64,000 nucleotides of DNA from Tridacna crocea (Eukaryota > Mollusca > Bivalvia > Cardiida > Cardiidae): the NCBI GenBank assembly GCA_943736015.1, contig OX031057.1, forward strand, positions 53,831,001-53,895,000, in the 5' to 3' direction. Positions 10,640 to 21,362 of the stretch are shown piece by piece; the first letter of the stretch is position 1; the number at the start of each line of letters is the position of its first letter. The position numbers and the translations under genes were made by a program. The notes under the pieces were generated by a model. The model searched no databases, had not been told where the DNA came from, and was given only the letters and a program-made list of their open reading frames with translations.

Positions 10640-12697
10640 GACAGTCCCGAAAATAGGAAGCTACCGTCAGTGTGCGCCTAAAATCAGTTAGATGCGGAAA
10701 ACGAATATCATAAACAGGAAGTTCTAGCAAATATAAAGTCTTTTAACTTTTTAAAGAAGTTGCTTGGCATGAATTTTGATTCTCACCACATTTTCATGTA
10801 AATTTTCATATTTATATGAGTGATTTTAGGATAAGAGCATTCTACAACTCAGAAATCATGCTTGCATAATACACGTATTATCTTATGATTAAATCATCTT
10901 GTATCTTCAAAGTTTGTAATATTTTACCTTTGGAAATTTAATTAATCTAAATTTCCAGTGGATTTAGATTGGTTTGCTGTTGTGGAATCTGATCTGTATC
11001 TGCAGTGTACATATACATTTGCTGTCCATAGACTTTTTAATAATATTTCAAGTTAAAAAAAAATGTTTTATAGCATGTTGTAAAAGGGTACCATTCCTTG
11101 TCATTTTTGTACTGGAAATGTCTCATTCAATTGATAGAGTTGTCTTAGAGTAATAAATTATTGTTAATGCTTTTGTAGACAGATTAGATCAAGGTAAAAA
11201 GTACAGAATATGAAGTCTAACACGTAAGTCAGACACAGCCCTATAACTTGCGAGGCGTTCCCACCAACAGCAGCCTTGGAGTTAAATTCATTTAGGTTCT
11301 TTATCTCAGACCGAAACTGGGAGGGTCTTAACACTCTACCACACAATCCGGAATTTTAATGACCTTGAGAAAGAAAACGTATGAAAACATTACAGGATTA
11401 AAAACATTTTTTCTCTCTCCACAATATTTTGTAACCACTCAAAGTCAAGGTGAGTAATTTAAACCGCAACTTATTTGCTGTCCATTAGTTCTTTCACATT
11501 TGAAAACTCCAAAATATTTGTCGAAGGCAACGCCACCATGAGATCAATAATAAATGTTCAATATTGAATTCTGGAGACCATGTATGGTATTTGTGCAAAA
11601 CCGAAAGAAATAAACCCAATTAAACTCAATTTTTCGAGACAAATGGCTTTTTTCAAAAACACTCAGATATATAATTGGAAATGGCTTATTGAAATAAACT
11701 GCAAAAGTCCATCGATCGTTGAAATACTTCTTTTTGATTGAAAATAGCTTCACCTCTTCATAGCCTTCTACTGGCGCAATGATATGCACAAAATTTGTCT
11801 TCTATCCACTTTGCTTCCGAGGTTGTTCGTTCCAAAACCAGTTTGTCCCATGATTGCACGCTGATTGTGCATGAACATTTTCAGGTAGAATACAAAATGT
11901 AATGTTGGGAATTGGACTCTGATGGCCAAAGACATCTCCAAATCATAGTATCCAGGTATAGAATTAATAAAATTTAATGTATTTACATGGCTCCTCTATC
12001 TACCCATCATGCACCCTCTCGTCAAGGGACGTTACTGCTTAGGCACCAGTAATCTCCCTTTCACTAAAGAAACATGTTAATATGCGATTTTCAAGTCAAT
12101 ATTTAAACACTGTTTCTCTTTTTTTGGGGGGCTCATCTTAGCACTTACTGCTAAGGTGGGGAATTGTGATCGCTCATTGTCCGTCGTACATCTGTCCGTC
12201 TGTCCAGAATTCCTTTAAAAATTTCTCGTCCTAATCCCTTGGGCCAATCTTGATGAAACTTTGTAGGGATGATTCTTTGGTGAAGTTCTACCAAACTTGT
12301 TCAAGAGATTGAATTCTACCCTTAACTCTGGCTACCATAGCAACAGAAGGAAAAAATAGCAAAATCTTTGAAAATCTTTTCTGAAACTAGAAGGTGTAGA
12401 GCTTTGATATTTGGTATGCCCTATTGGACGTCTACCGAGTTTGATCATATGATGTCCCTGGGGTCAAAGTTGGCCACGCCTCGGGGTCACAGGTTCGATC
12501 ATAAGAACAAAAAAGGAAAACTTAAGAATTTTTCTTCTCTGAAACGTGAAGTTGTAGAGCTGATATTTGGCATCTAGCACCTCCTAGAGGACCTTTACCA
12601 ATCTTGTTCAAATGATGCCCCTGGGGGTCACAAGTTCAAACACAGGAACAAAGAAGGAACACTTTAAAATTCTCCTAAGACTGGAGGGTGTTGATAT
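10640..12697 (+). mobile_element. right copy of the ~2.05-kb element, inverted arm
   Basis: Reverse complement of 8095-10103. Its inner edge begins CGTCTAATTACAGGGCGGG at 10618, and its outer edge ends GGAGGGTGTTGATATT at 12697. The sequence then continues directly with another CGTCTAATTACAGGG, the start of a third, partial copy in the same direction. So the unit is about 2.08 kb and was present in tandem as well as inverted. The 60-codon ORF lies on the minus strand at 11164-11346. Confidence 0.8.
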
Positions 12698-12698
12698 T

Positions 12699-13017
12699 CG
12701 TCTAATTACAGGGCGGGATGGACAGTCCCGAAAATAGGAAGCTACCGTCAGTGTGCGCCTAAAATCAGTTAGCTGCGGAAAACGAATATCATAAACAGGA
12801 AGTTCTAGCAAATATAAAGTCTTTGAACTTTTTAAAGATGTTACTTGGCATGAATTTTGATTCTCACCACATTTTCATGTAAATTTTCATATTTATATGA
12901 GTGATTTTAGGATAAGAGCATTCTACAACTCAGAAATCATGCTTGCATAATACTATCTTATGATTAAATCATCTTGTATCTTCAAAGTTTGTAATATTTT
13001 ACCTTTGGAAATTTAAT
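12699..13017 (+). repeat. partial third copy of the ~2.05-kb element
   Basis: A direct repeat of 10618-10941, with a few substitutions and a loss of about seven bases at the ACACGTATTATC site. It stops abruptly at AAATTTAAT. Confidence 0.85.
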
Positions 13018-13716
13018 AGAGGTAAAAAATTCAAACACATTACCCACCAGGCGACTCTCGGGACTATCAGTCCTTTGATTTATATTTTCTTCTATTGTAA
13101 AGACTTAACCACCCAATTTCTCTACATATATTGGTCAGTGATGTAGATCGGGTTAAGCCAGTCACTATTCTGGCTGCTTCGATTTGTATTTTCTCCAAAG
13201 ATTTTTTTTTCTCGCTCAGTACAATTATCCCAAACTACATGGTCTTTATTTTATAAAACTAGAGTCATTCTTCTATCTTCATGCCAAATATTGCGCCTGA
13301 CGGTTGCAAGGTTGCTTAGATAGAAAATGCATTGTGATGTCCGTGGCTGTGAGGAAGAGTGTCGGCCTCATGACAATAAGGTCCTGAGTTCCTGTTCCGG
13401 TTCCGGTTATACAAGATTAACATTGTTTTTGTTTAGTGGTCTGTTTAACGCTGTTTATCGCTGTTTTCTGTGGATCTGTTGTGCATTACGTGCTGTAGAT
13501 GTACCAGTGACTTGATTAACATTCATATTTTGTAAGGAGAAAAACTTATTGTGCATTTTGGGTTCCATTTGTGTTTATTTTGACATTTTACGGGTGAATT
13601 TTCGCCACAATGATTCACGCTTCAGTAACCCCTTTACTTTTTCTATCCATACTCTGATCGGCCAAGGGGCACACTCAATTTCTTTGTAGTATACTGTTCA
13701 AATTTAATTAGGAACC
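13018..13716. other. no gene seen; one dispersed repeat fragment
   Basis: AT-rich. Bases about 13262-13330 (GCCTGACGGTTGCAAGGTTG and neighbours) recur in inverted orientation at about 24750-24835. The small ORF at 13327 has no recognisable feature. Confidence 0.5.
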
Positions 13717-14171
13717 ATGAGAGGTAATAAGTCAACTCCACAAATCAATCCAAAGAAGGAGCGACCCTTATCTTCTCCAGCGGATCGGACAGAAGTGAAG
13801 AAGACTAAGCCTGTGAGTGAGCCCGTGAGTGAGGAGGGCACGGGTCTTACTGTACACAGGAAGCTGAAGCTAATATTTCGGCAACGCAGATCACCCTTAG
13901 TGAGGACAACCAGGCGCAGATAAGCGTCTATTTGAGGAGCTCTTTCGAGAACGAGCTACCATCTCTCGTCTGTAACATTGTTGAAGATGTTGTTAGCAGT
14001 CTGAGTGAAAAAATAAGAATACTTTCTGATGAAAATGCCCAGCTAAAGCACCGTGTTGAAGAGCTTGAGATGAAGGTTAATCGGACAGAACAGTACAGCA
14101 GGCGTAATCGTCTCCGGGTTGCTGGCATTCCTGAAACTGAAGGTGAAGACCTTAAAGACATTGAAATATAA
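13717..14171 (+). pseudogene. LINE ORF1 fragment (L1-type ORF1p-like), frameshifted
   Basis: An ATG at 13717 opens a basic, Pro/Ser-rich N-terminus. A frameshift near 13855 moves the reading to the frame that runs, without a new start, to 14171. That part gives a coiled coil (SEKIRILSDENAQLKHRVEE) and then EQYSRRNRLRVAGIPE, the signature at the coiled coil/RRM junction of transposase_22-type ORF1 proteins. Such proteins bind the element's own RNA. The RRM and C-terminal domains are missing and no ORF2 follows, so this is a 5' piece of a dead LINE. The family-level call is secure and the clade is not. Confidence 0.75.
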
Positions 14172-14324
14172 TTTTCAACAAGTAAAACACACAGCTCTTG
14201 AATAAAGTGAATGAAATGCTTAATAATCCATGAGATTCAAAACAGTATGTTGTACAGTTTAAGATTGATTGCACAGAATGCATCGATGCGCATCTTGTCT
14301 ATTATTAAACAGGACTGTATTTAT

Positions 14325-14527
14325 ATAATATGTGTATTACTCTCAGACAATAGCAGTGTCTTTTTAGCGTCGACTGACTTCATGATTATAGGGGAAACAG
14401 GTATTCCTCACGGCTTAAACACCCGCTGCACTGTCTATGTAATGAAGCGATGTATTTTTACCTGTCTTACCTTTTATGTGTTTGTTTTGTTATGTTGTGT
14501 ATATCAACAAAGGCTTAAATTATCATC
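14325..14527 (+). repeat. dispersed repeat, inverted relative to 18780-18911 and 21363-21490
   Basis: Sequence around GGGGAAACAGGTATTCCT and CACTGTCTATGTAATGAAGC reappears as reverse complement at 18780-18911 and, across the foldback insertion, at 21363-21410. Part of it (CGACTGACTTCATGAT) is also found inverted at about 23978-24040. These look like ends of one older dispersed element. Confidence 0.6.
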
Positions 14528-15101
14528 TGAGAGGTATGGGATAGAAAACGAGTGCCGTGGTATATGGGAAATATACACGAGCGTTAGCGAGTGTATATTT
14601 CCCATATATCACGGCACGAGATTTTCTATCTCACTTAGACCACGTGACTATTTATTCATGCTTTTTACGTCATATGCTCATATTTATAGTAGATAAAAAG
14701 CTTGTTACAAAATTGAGTAGCTGTAATTGTTAAAATGAAAGTTTTGCATCTAGTTCAAAAGAGGCATAAGTAAGGTACTAATTTATATCAGAATGCTAAA
14801 TTATTTATTATGATTTTAAGTATGGGATAGAAAACGAGTGCCGTGGTATATGGGAAATATACACGAGCGTTAGCGAGTGTATATTTCCCATATATCACGG
14901 CACGAGATTTTCTATCTTACTTAGACCACGTGACTATTTATTCGTGCTTTTTACGTCATATGCTCATATTTATAGTAGATAAAAAGCTTGTTACAAAATT
15001 GAGTCATTGTAATTGTTAAAATGGAAGTTTTGCATCTGGTTCAAAAGAGGCATATGTAAGGTACTAGTTTATATCAAAATGCTAAATTATTCATTATGAT
15101 T
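14528..15101 (+). repeat. two tandem ~290-bp units, each with a foldback stem
   Basis: Units 14528-14815 and 14816-15101 are nearly identical. Each begins with a long imperfect hairpin. One arm reads GATAGAAAACGAGTGCCGTG and ATGGGAAATATACACGAGCG, the other arm is its complement, and GAGCGTTAGCGAG lies at the tip. A shared AT-rich tail follows. The hairpin alone has the form of a short foldback MITE, and the tail has been co-duplicated. Confidence 0.85.
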
Positions 15102-15331
15102 TTAACCCTTTACCAAACAATCCCTGGTTTTTACGGGTCTGGAATAGTAGCCTTTTGAAAACATTGTTGGAAAAGGAGAAAATGCTGGTAACCAGCATTT
15201 TCTCCTTTTCCCACAATGTTTTCTACTCTATCATAGACAGAAATAATCTTTTCAGCAAGAGTTGAATTGTCGTCTGCAAATGCTTTCAATTTGGTCTAGT
15301 CCAAAAAGTTTGTTGTTTGGGAAAGGGTTAA
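15102..15331 (+). mobile_element. TTAA MITE, family A (foldback), copy 1
   Basis: 230 bp flanked by TTAA. Its termini are CCCTTTACCAAACAA and the near-complement TTGTTTGGGAAAGGG. A central perfect hairpin, GAGAAAATGCTGGT / ACCAGCATTTTCTC, lies inside AAAACATTG..AAAAGGAG arms. TTAA target sites and CCCTTT-type ends are those of piggyBac-superfamily elements, so a nonautonomous piggyBac derivative is the best call. Many more copies are in this window. Confidence 0.85.
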
Positions 15332-16407
15332 TGAAAGTTAACCTATTTGTGGATTGTTAAGATAGAAATTGTATTTGCCGGCAAAATTTTGAAAACGTTA
15401 TGTTTCGATTGTAGGTTGTCAAAGACAATAGGGATGTTCATCGTTTAGAACTTACTATGTGTCTCTTGTAATTAGACAGTACTAGTCTATTTTAATACGA
15501 AACACAAGTCATGGAATGTTGTTGAGAAATATTGTTCAGTTTTCTTTTGCAGTTAATATGTTCAGTACGTAAATTTCAAGCAATTTTTGTAAGCAATGTC
15601 AAGGCCGTACATGAAAACCTTGTAAACTTTGTAGAGCCATTGAGTTTAATCTGTGGGCTGCTAAACTCGACTCAAGGACCTTTAGTGGACAATGTAGATT
15701 CAGATCAGAAAGCATAGAACGTGTACAATCCTATCTTGGATGTGCACTTTCCGATAGGGCGATATTTTCCCCTAAATATTTTTGAAATAGCCAAATTTGG
15801 GCTTTTATTGTTGGCTTGAAGGTTTCATTTCACTTATTAAGCAGGTTAAGGGTTAAACATTACTAAACCAACCTATTCATGTGTAGGTGAACTGACACGT
15901 TAAACGCGCATGCAAACTAAAGAGCTGTCGAATTTGTTGTAATTTCTTAGCAAAAATAAGTGTTTAATCATTCTCAGATTGATGTTTTAGAAAAAATGGT
16001 TGTAAAGGCAATTGCATGTTTAAAGCCAAAATGTGAACATTACACTTTTAACCAGACTGGAGCCTTATTTTTCTTCCACCTAAAGCACACTCCATTCAAG
16101 AGGTTGCTGTAGTTAATCGCTATTTGAGGGCAATATTGTGTTAATTGATTGTACATTGTACAGACTTAGAATAGTATTGCACTCACGCATGAAAATGTTG
16201 TACCCAGTTCAAATCATACTTCAAAACTGTGTTACCGCAAAGGGTACATTTTGCCCCGACTCGAAATTGCAAACAAAAATTGCCGGAATTCACGTGCGGG
16301 ATATACTAGCATAGTATATTCAGATATACAACTGCGGGAGTTGTATCTTCGATATATACAACGGAAATACTGTACGCTGATTGGTCAAGTCCCTACAAAC
16401 GTGGTCT
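15332..16407 (+). repeat. ~1.05-kb tandem duplication, unit 1
   Basis: Starts AATGAAAGTTAACC and runs through a foldback (GATATACAACT..AGTTGTATC near 16322) to GTGGTC. Unit 2 repeats it at high identity. A small TTAA MITE of family C lies inside at 15646-15856. Short ORFs such as 15532-15717 are not conserved in the second unit. Confidence 0.85.
15646..15856 (+). mobile_element. TTAA MITE, family C, copy 1
   Basis: 211 bp between TTAA words. The left end reads CTGTGGGCTGCTAAAC and the right end AAGCAGGTTAAGGGTTAA. Related stretches are at 16720-16912 (right end deleted) and 50309-50520, where the ends are cleanest (TTAACCCCTAGGCTGCTAA and GCAGAATAAGGGTTAA). Confidence 0.6.
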
Positions 16408-17370
16408 AATGAAAGTTAACCTATTTGTGGATTGTTAAGATAGAAATTGTATTTGCCAGTAAAATTTTGAAAAAGTTATGTTTCGATTGTAGATTGTCAA
16501 AGGGAATAGGGACGTTCATCGTTTAGAGCTTACTATGTGTCTCTTGTAATTATACTGTATTAGTCTAGTTTATTGCGAAACACATGGAATGCTCTTGAGA
16601 AATTTTGTTCAGCTTTCTTTTGCAATTGTGTTCAAAACGTAAATTTGGAGCAATTTTTGTAAGCAATGTCAAGGCCATACATTAAAACCTTGTAAACTTA
16701 GTACATAGAGCCATTAAGCTTAACCTGTAGGCTGCTAAACGCGACTCAAGGACCTTTAGTGGACAATGTAGATACTGATCAGAAAGCACAGAACGTGTAC
16801 AATCTGATCTTGGATGTACACTTTCCGATAAGGCGATATTTTCCCCTAAATATCTTTGAAATAGCCAAATTTGGGCTTTTATTATGGGCTTGAAGGTTTC
16901 ATTTCACTTATTACTAAACCAACCTATTCATGTGTACAGGTGCACTGACACGTTAAACACGCATGCAAACTAAAGAGCTATCGAATGTGTTGTAATTTCT
17001 TAGCAAAAACAAGTGTTTAATCCTTCTCAGATTGATGTTTTAGAAAAATGGTTGTTAGGGCAATGGCATGTTTTAAAGCCAAAATGTGAACATTGAACTT
17101 TTAACTATACTGGAGCCTTATTTTTCTACCGCCTAAAGCACACTCCATTCAAGAGGTTGCTGTAGTTAATCGCTATTTGAGGGCAATACTGTTTTAAGTG
17201 ATTGTACATTGTATAGACTTAGAATAGTATTGCACTCACCAATGAAAATGTTATACCCAGTTCAAATCATACTTCAAAATTGTGTTACCGCAAAGGGTAC
17301 ATTTTGCCCTGACTCGACACTGCAAACAAAAATTGTCGAAATTCACGTGCGGGATATACTAGCATAGTAT
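16408..17370 (+). repeat. ~1.05-kb tandem duplication, unit 2 (split by an insertion)
   Basis: Copy of 15332-16335, ending at the word AGCATAGTAT. The rest of the unit (foldback and GTGGTC end) is found at 18667-18768, after the element at 17371-18666. Joining the two parts gives the same order as in unit 1. Confidence 0.8.
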
Positions 17371-17524
17371 TAATGGAACGCGATAACCGTGGCCTTTGTT
17401 TACAATTATTCAGACCATTCTATTTTCGTATACGGGAAGGACAGGTAAATTATCCGATAATTTTAGTTAAAATGTAAATTGAAAAGGCTTAAAACTTTTA
17501 CAAGTTCTCTATTGTACTAAGCGA

Positions 17525-17597
17525 GCAGTAGTGTAATGGATAACATCACTACCTCTAAAGCCGGCGATCCTCGTTCGAGCCGTCAGACCTACCTTTT
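17525..17597 (+). ncRNA. tRNA-like module (tRNA pseudogene or SINE head)
   Basis: GTAGTGTAATGGATAACATC matches a D-arm/A box and CGTTCGAGCC a B box, about 38 bases apart. A T11-type run (Pol III stop) follows at once. The anticodon and T stems do not pair properly, so it is not a working tRNA. Confidence 0.55.
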
Positions 17598-18483
17598 TTT
17601 TTTTTAAGGAAGCATGTTGCGTTTTGTTTTTTTTTCGGTTTTCGCATTACTTTTCTTTTTTTCCTCTCCATACTTTTCTTTTCCTTGTTTGAATGTCTTT
17701 TATGTTTCTTTTCTTTATCCTTTCTTCTTCCTTTTTTAGACGTGTACATCTTTTTTTTTTTGTCATTGAAATTCTTTTATTACTATTACATTTTATTCTT
17801 ATTCATTTTATTCTTCTTTCTTTAAAGTATATTTCTATATGACGGACTCAACAATAAAATGATAAGTGTGCAACTCTCATCCCGTGCTCTGGCAGTATCG
17901 GAACTTGCTTCATTTTCACTGGCCTTATCGGTACCCTATCCCTCTTAACATTCAGTATTTGTTGCTTCCTCGTCGGTGAACTGCTCACAGGTTTCTTGAA
18001 CTGCAATGTCTGCTTTTTGAAAAAAATATTTATTCTGCTGGGACCGCACATCTATAGTAACTTTTCCACACAGGTTGCTTTAGTTCACGAGTGGTTCCGA
18101 TCCACTGGTGTTTCAATTTAAATCCTTGTGCAGTCAAGCTTCAGATATGCGTAAGTTCCCAACTGTAGTGAGTAGACATGTCTCTTCCGTCAAAACCATG
18201 AAACAGGACGAAAACTAGTATCCAGAAATGTGTGGCTTTAGTCATCTTAGAAATCTAAATCACGAGGCTATTTCTAGCATCAATTCCTGTACAAGAACTG
18301 TCTTGGTTTATTTTTCCCAACTTTCGAAGGATCAATTTGCAATCTCGTGTGATGTCAATTAAATATGAATGAAACTAAAAGTAAAAGTAAAAATATTCAC
18401 TATGATGTCATAAAAAATAATGTAACCAGTGACTTAGCTTTAAAAAAAAAAACAGTTGCTTTACTGAAAAAAAAGATTCTCTG

Positions 18484-18546
18484 TCACTCGAACTCGATCC
18501 GTTTGGGCGGTAGCAGAGTCCCTTTGACCACTGCACCACAGCATTA
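18484..18546 (-). ncRNA. tRNA-like module, inverted
   Basis: Read on the minus strand: GCTGTGGTGCAGTGGTCAAA (A box), then CGAGTTCGAGTG (B box) and, after GACAGAGAATC, a T8 run. Stems are incomplete. It faces the module at 17525. Confidence 0.5.
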
Positions 18547-18666
18547 CTTGCACGTCTTTGTTGAAATTTACCAATAAGTAACTGTTTCGTCCTTGGCATT
18601 CCCTATTTGAATGTTTTGAACTGATCCAGTGTTTGTAAACAAAGGCCACAATTATCGCGTTTTGAT

Positions 18667-18768
18667 AGTATATCCAGATATACAACTGCGGGAGTTGTAT
18701 CTTCGATATATACAATGGAAATACTGAACGCTGATTGGTCAAGTCCCTACAAGCGTGGTCTAATAATA
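18667..18768 (+). repeat. end of tandem-duplication unit 2
   Basis: Resumes with TATCCAGATATACAACTGCG and ends GCGTGGTC, like 16312-16407 in unit 1. Confidence 0.8.
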
Positions 18769-18959
18769 GATTTATCATATGCAAACTATTTATTCTCAGA
18801 TGATAATTTAAGCCTTTGTTGACACACAATGTAACAAAACAAACACATAAAAGGTAAGACAGGAAAAATGCATTGCTTCATAACATAGACAGTACGACGG
18901 ACATTTACGGAATACCGTTAGGGCCATCGCCTATTATTGTGTTAATTTGAAACACAATA

Positions 18960-19490
18960 CTCGATAGTACGATGACGATAACGCGAAACAATGAAACTAC
19001 GATGGTGAAAATTTGATAGTACGATCACGACAACACGATATTACGATTGTGAAACCACGACAATAAGACGGTACGATGATGATAGTGCGATATAGTATTA
19101 TGTTTTCACCATCGTACGGTCGCGATTTCACCATCGTAGTATCGTATTTTCGTGTGTTCACCATCGTACTATCGTAGTATCGCATTATCACCATCGTAGT
19201 ATCGTGTTATCGTCATCGTACTATCGTGTTATCGTCATCGTACTATCGTGGTATCATCATCGTACTATCGCGTTTTCACCATCGTGCTATCGCCTTCTCA
19301 TCATCGTACTATCGTTTTATCGTCATCGTACTTTCGTGGTTTCATCGTCGTACTTTCGTATTATCGTCATCGTACTATCGTGTTATCGTCATCGTACTAT
19401 CGTGGTTTCATCATCGTACTATCGTGTTATCGTCATCGTGCTTTTGTGTTTTCACCATCGTACTATTGTATTATCATCCTTCCGGTGGGC
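18960..19490 (+). repeat. 22-bp minisatellite, left arm
   Basis: The unit is of the type ATCGTACTATCGTGTTATCG plus TC, with variants ending TTTTCACC or GTTTCATC. It is antisense to about 19090 and sense after. Because 22 is not a multiple of three and the unit holds no stop in any frame, all three frames are open over hundreds of bases. This explains the YYR/VIVLS-type ORFs at 19204-19556. Confidence 0.9.
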
Positions 19491-20033
19491 ATGCGCATCT
19501 TTAAATATTTAAGACCTGTAGGACAACATGGACGAGTTTATTCAAAGTCATTTTGAGAGAGGCAATACTAGTCCATAGATATCCAATATTTTTACAGTAC
19601 CAAAGTTCTTTACCTCTTCCACTTCTGTGGAAATTAAAACCGCTTTTGGAGAGCTGAGACTGTTGATCAGAGAGTGCTATCTGTTTTTTTTTTTTTTTTT
19701 TTATCAAAACCATATTACAGTACAAGAGTAATCTATTTTCAAGCTTTGAAATACCCTGAATTTATCATTATTTTTCTTTTTGGTGGCGAAAAACTTTACA
19801 GTATAATATATTTTTAATTCCGCAGAAAAACGCACATTTTCCTCTTCTATAAGTATATATCCTAAACATAAGGTGAAATAGGATTGGAAAATCTAAAAAC
19901 TAGCTATAAATATAGACTTAATTTGTTTGTGGAAGAAAGGCAAAAGTTTATGAAACGAATATACACATCATCTTTTAGTTGTTTGGTTGTATGGTGTTTT
20001 AAATTATTATCAGTATCATTTTAGTTTTATCTC

Positions 20034-20287
20034 TGCAGTCAGTCCACCTATCCATGCTTTCCTGTAAATTTTGTTTCCGGTACTCCCCACAATATTCTTT
20101 TCGAGCTACTGACTGCTTTCCCACATAACCATCATCAGAACAATGATAGCAGACAGAGAGAGAGAGAGAGCGAGGAATGAATCTTGTTACAATGACTAGC
20201 ATCAATCCTCGGAAAGAAATTGGCCGAGCTGTGGATCAAACTAGTGACCTCTGTTCTCAAGTCTACCGACTGAGATACTAGGGCTTG
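20034..20287 (-). mobile_element. tRNA-headed SINE-like unit in the foldback core
   Basis: On the minus strand it starts GCCCTAGTATCTCAGTCGG (A box region), then TAGTTTGATCCACAG (B box), and a ~180-base body including a CTCTCTC run and GGGGAGTACC. Sister copies are at 27110-27358 (minus) and 34039-34262 (plus). Confidence 0.65.
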
Positions 20288-20490
20288 GCAGATTATGCTC
20301 TAGACATTTAGTCGTACCCAATTATGGGAAAAACAAAAGAAGCCATTTTTTTGCATAAAGACTCCTTTCTGAAGTCACTGATTACGAATTTGTTGAAGTC
20401 AAAGGCAAATGTTCTTGATAAAAAATTAAATTTCTGACTATAACAAAGTTTAAAAAAAATAAGTGCAGAAAATTTAGTTTGAAAAAAGAA

Positions 20491-20559
20491 TTCTGCGCCG
20501 GATTTGAACCTTGGTCTACTTCACTCTGAGCAGGAGCCTTATCTGGCCATTGAGTCCGC
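20491..20559 (-). ncRNA. tRNA-like sequence in the foldback core
   Basis: On the minus strand GCGGACTCAATGGCCAGATA carries the A box and CAAGGTTCAAATCCGGCG the B box. The D-arm wording resembles animal arginine tRNAs. Acceptor and T stems do not close, so it is a derived module. Confidence 0.55.
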
Positions 20560-20691
20560 AATTGTCTAAGAGGGTACATTACCAGAATTAAAGGCATAGC
20601 CTCTCTCAAAATGCCTTTCAATAAACTCGTCCATGTGTACTGTTGTCCTGTAGGTCTTGAACATTTGAAGAAGCGCATGCCAACCTGAAGG

Positions 20692-21310
20692 CGATAGTGC
20701 GATGGTGAAAATGCGATAGTACTATGATGATGATAATACGATAGTACCATAGAGAAAACACGAAAGAACGATGACGATAACACGATAGTACGATTATGAA
20801 AACACGATAGAACGATGACGATAACACGATAGTACGATGATGAAACCACGATAGCGCGACGACGATAACACGATAGTACGATGATGAAACCACGATAGCG
20901 CGATGGTGAAAACACGATAGTACGATGATGATAATACGGCAGTACGATGATAAAACCACGATAGTACGATTACCATAATACGATAATACGATGATGAAAA
21001 TACGATACTACGATGGTGAAAACACGAAAGTACGATGATGAAACCATGATAGTACGATCACGATAATACGATAGTACGATGGTGATAACGCGATACTACG
21101 ATAGCACGATGGTAAAACCAAAAATACGATACTACGAGGGTGAAATCGCGACAGTATGATGGTGAGAACACGATACTATATCGCACTATCATCGCACTAT
21201 CGTACTGTCGTGGTTTCACCATCGTGGTATCGTGTTATCGTCATCGTTCTATCGCATTTTCACCGTCGTAGTTTCGTTGTTTCGCGTTATCGTCATCGTA
21301 CTATCGAGTA
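20692..21310 (-). repeat. 22-bp minisatellite, right arm
   Basis: Mirror of the left-arm array: CGATAGTACGATGATGAAAC-type units up to a switch near 21165-21190 (CGATACTATATCGCACTATC), then sense units to the tip sequence. Confidence 0.9.
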
Positions 21311-21362
21311 TCGTATTTCAAATTAACACAATCATAGGCGATGGTCCTAACGGTATTCCGTA

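Larger units (their letters stand above)
17371..18666. mobile_element. ~1.3-kb TIR element with two inward-facing tRNA-like modules
   Basis: Inserted in unit 2 of the duplication. Ends are inverted repeats of about 30 bp: GAACGCGATAACCGTGGCC with CTTTGTTTACA on the left, and on the right the complement of AAAACGCGATAATTGTGGCC with the same CTTTGTTTACA. A flanking TA duplication is likely. Inside are a plus-strand tRNA-like sequence at 17525 and a minus-strand one ending at 18546, each followed by a T-run. The AT-rich centre has no recognisable ORF; 17555-17749 on the minus strand is only Lys-rich translation of a T-rich tract. Confidence 0.7.
18912..21362. mobile_element. foldback element with 22-bp minisatellite arms, copy 1 (complete)
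   Basis: The tips are TACGGAATACC and GGTATTCCGTA, flanked by the 6-bp direct repeat GACATT (18906-18911 and 21363-21368). Each arm runs, from the tip inward, through a short AT stretch, a small minisatellite block in one orientation, a switch near GTGCGATATAGTA, then a long block in the other orientation. It ends with a unique stretch including GACGAGTTTATTCAAAGTC (left 19490-19570, right about 20602-20690). The arms are thus about 660-760 bp. The core (about 19570-20600) holds a tRNA-headed SINE-like unit and a second tRNA-like sequence, both on the minus strand. No transposase ORF was seen. Confidence 0.85.

Noticed and set aside
14211..14696. 161-codon ORF with hydrophobic stretches
   Set aside because: It runs from a dispersed repeat into the foldback stem of a tandem unit, and the second unit does not preserve it in context.
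17525..17597. Functional tRNA gene
   Set aside because: A and B boxes and a T-run are present, but the anticodon and T stems do not pair, so only a tRNA-derived module can be supported.
17555..17749. Lys-rich minus-strand ORF
   Set aside because: Translation of a T-rich tract after a tRNA-like module; pure composition.
18960..21310. CRISPR-like array
   Set aside because: Units are contiguous 22-mers without unique spacers, arranged as inverted arms in a eukaryotic genome.
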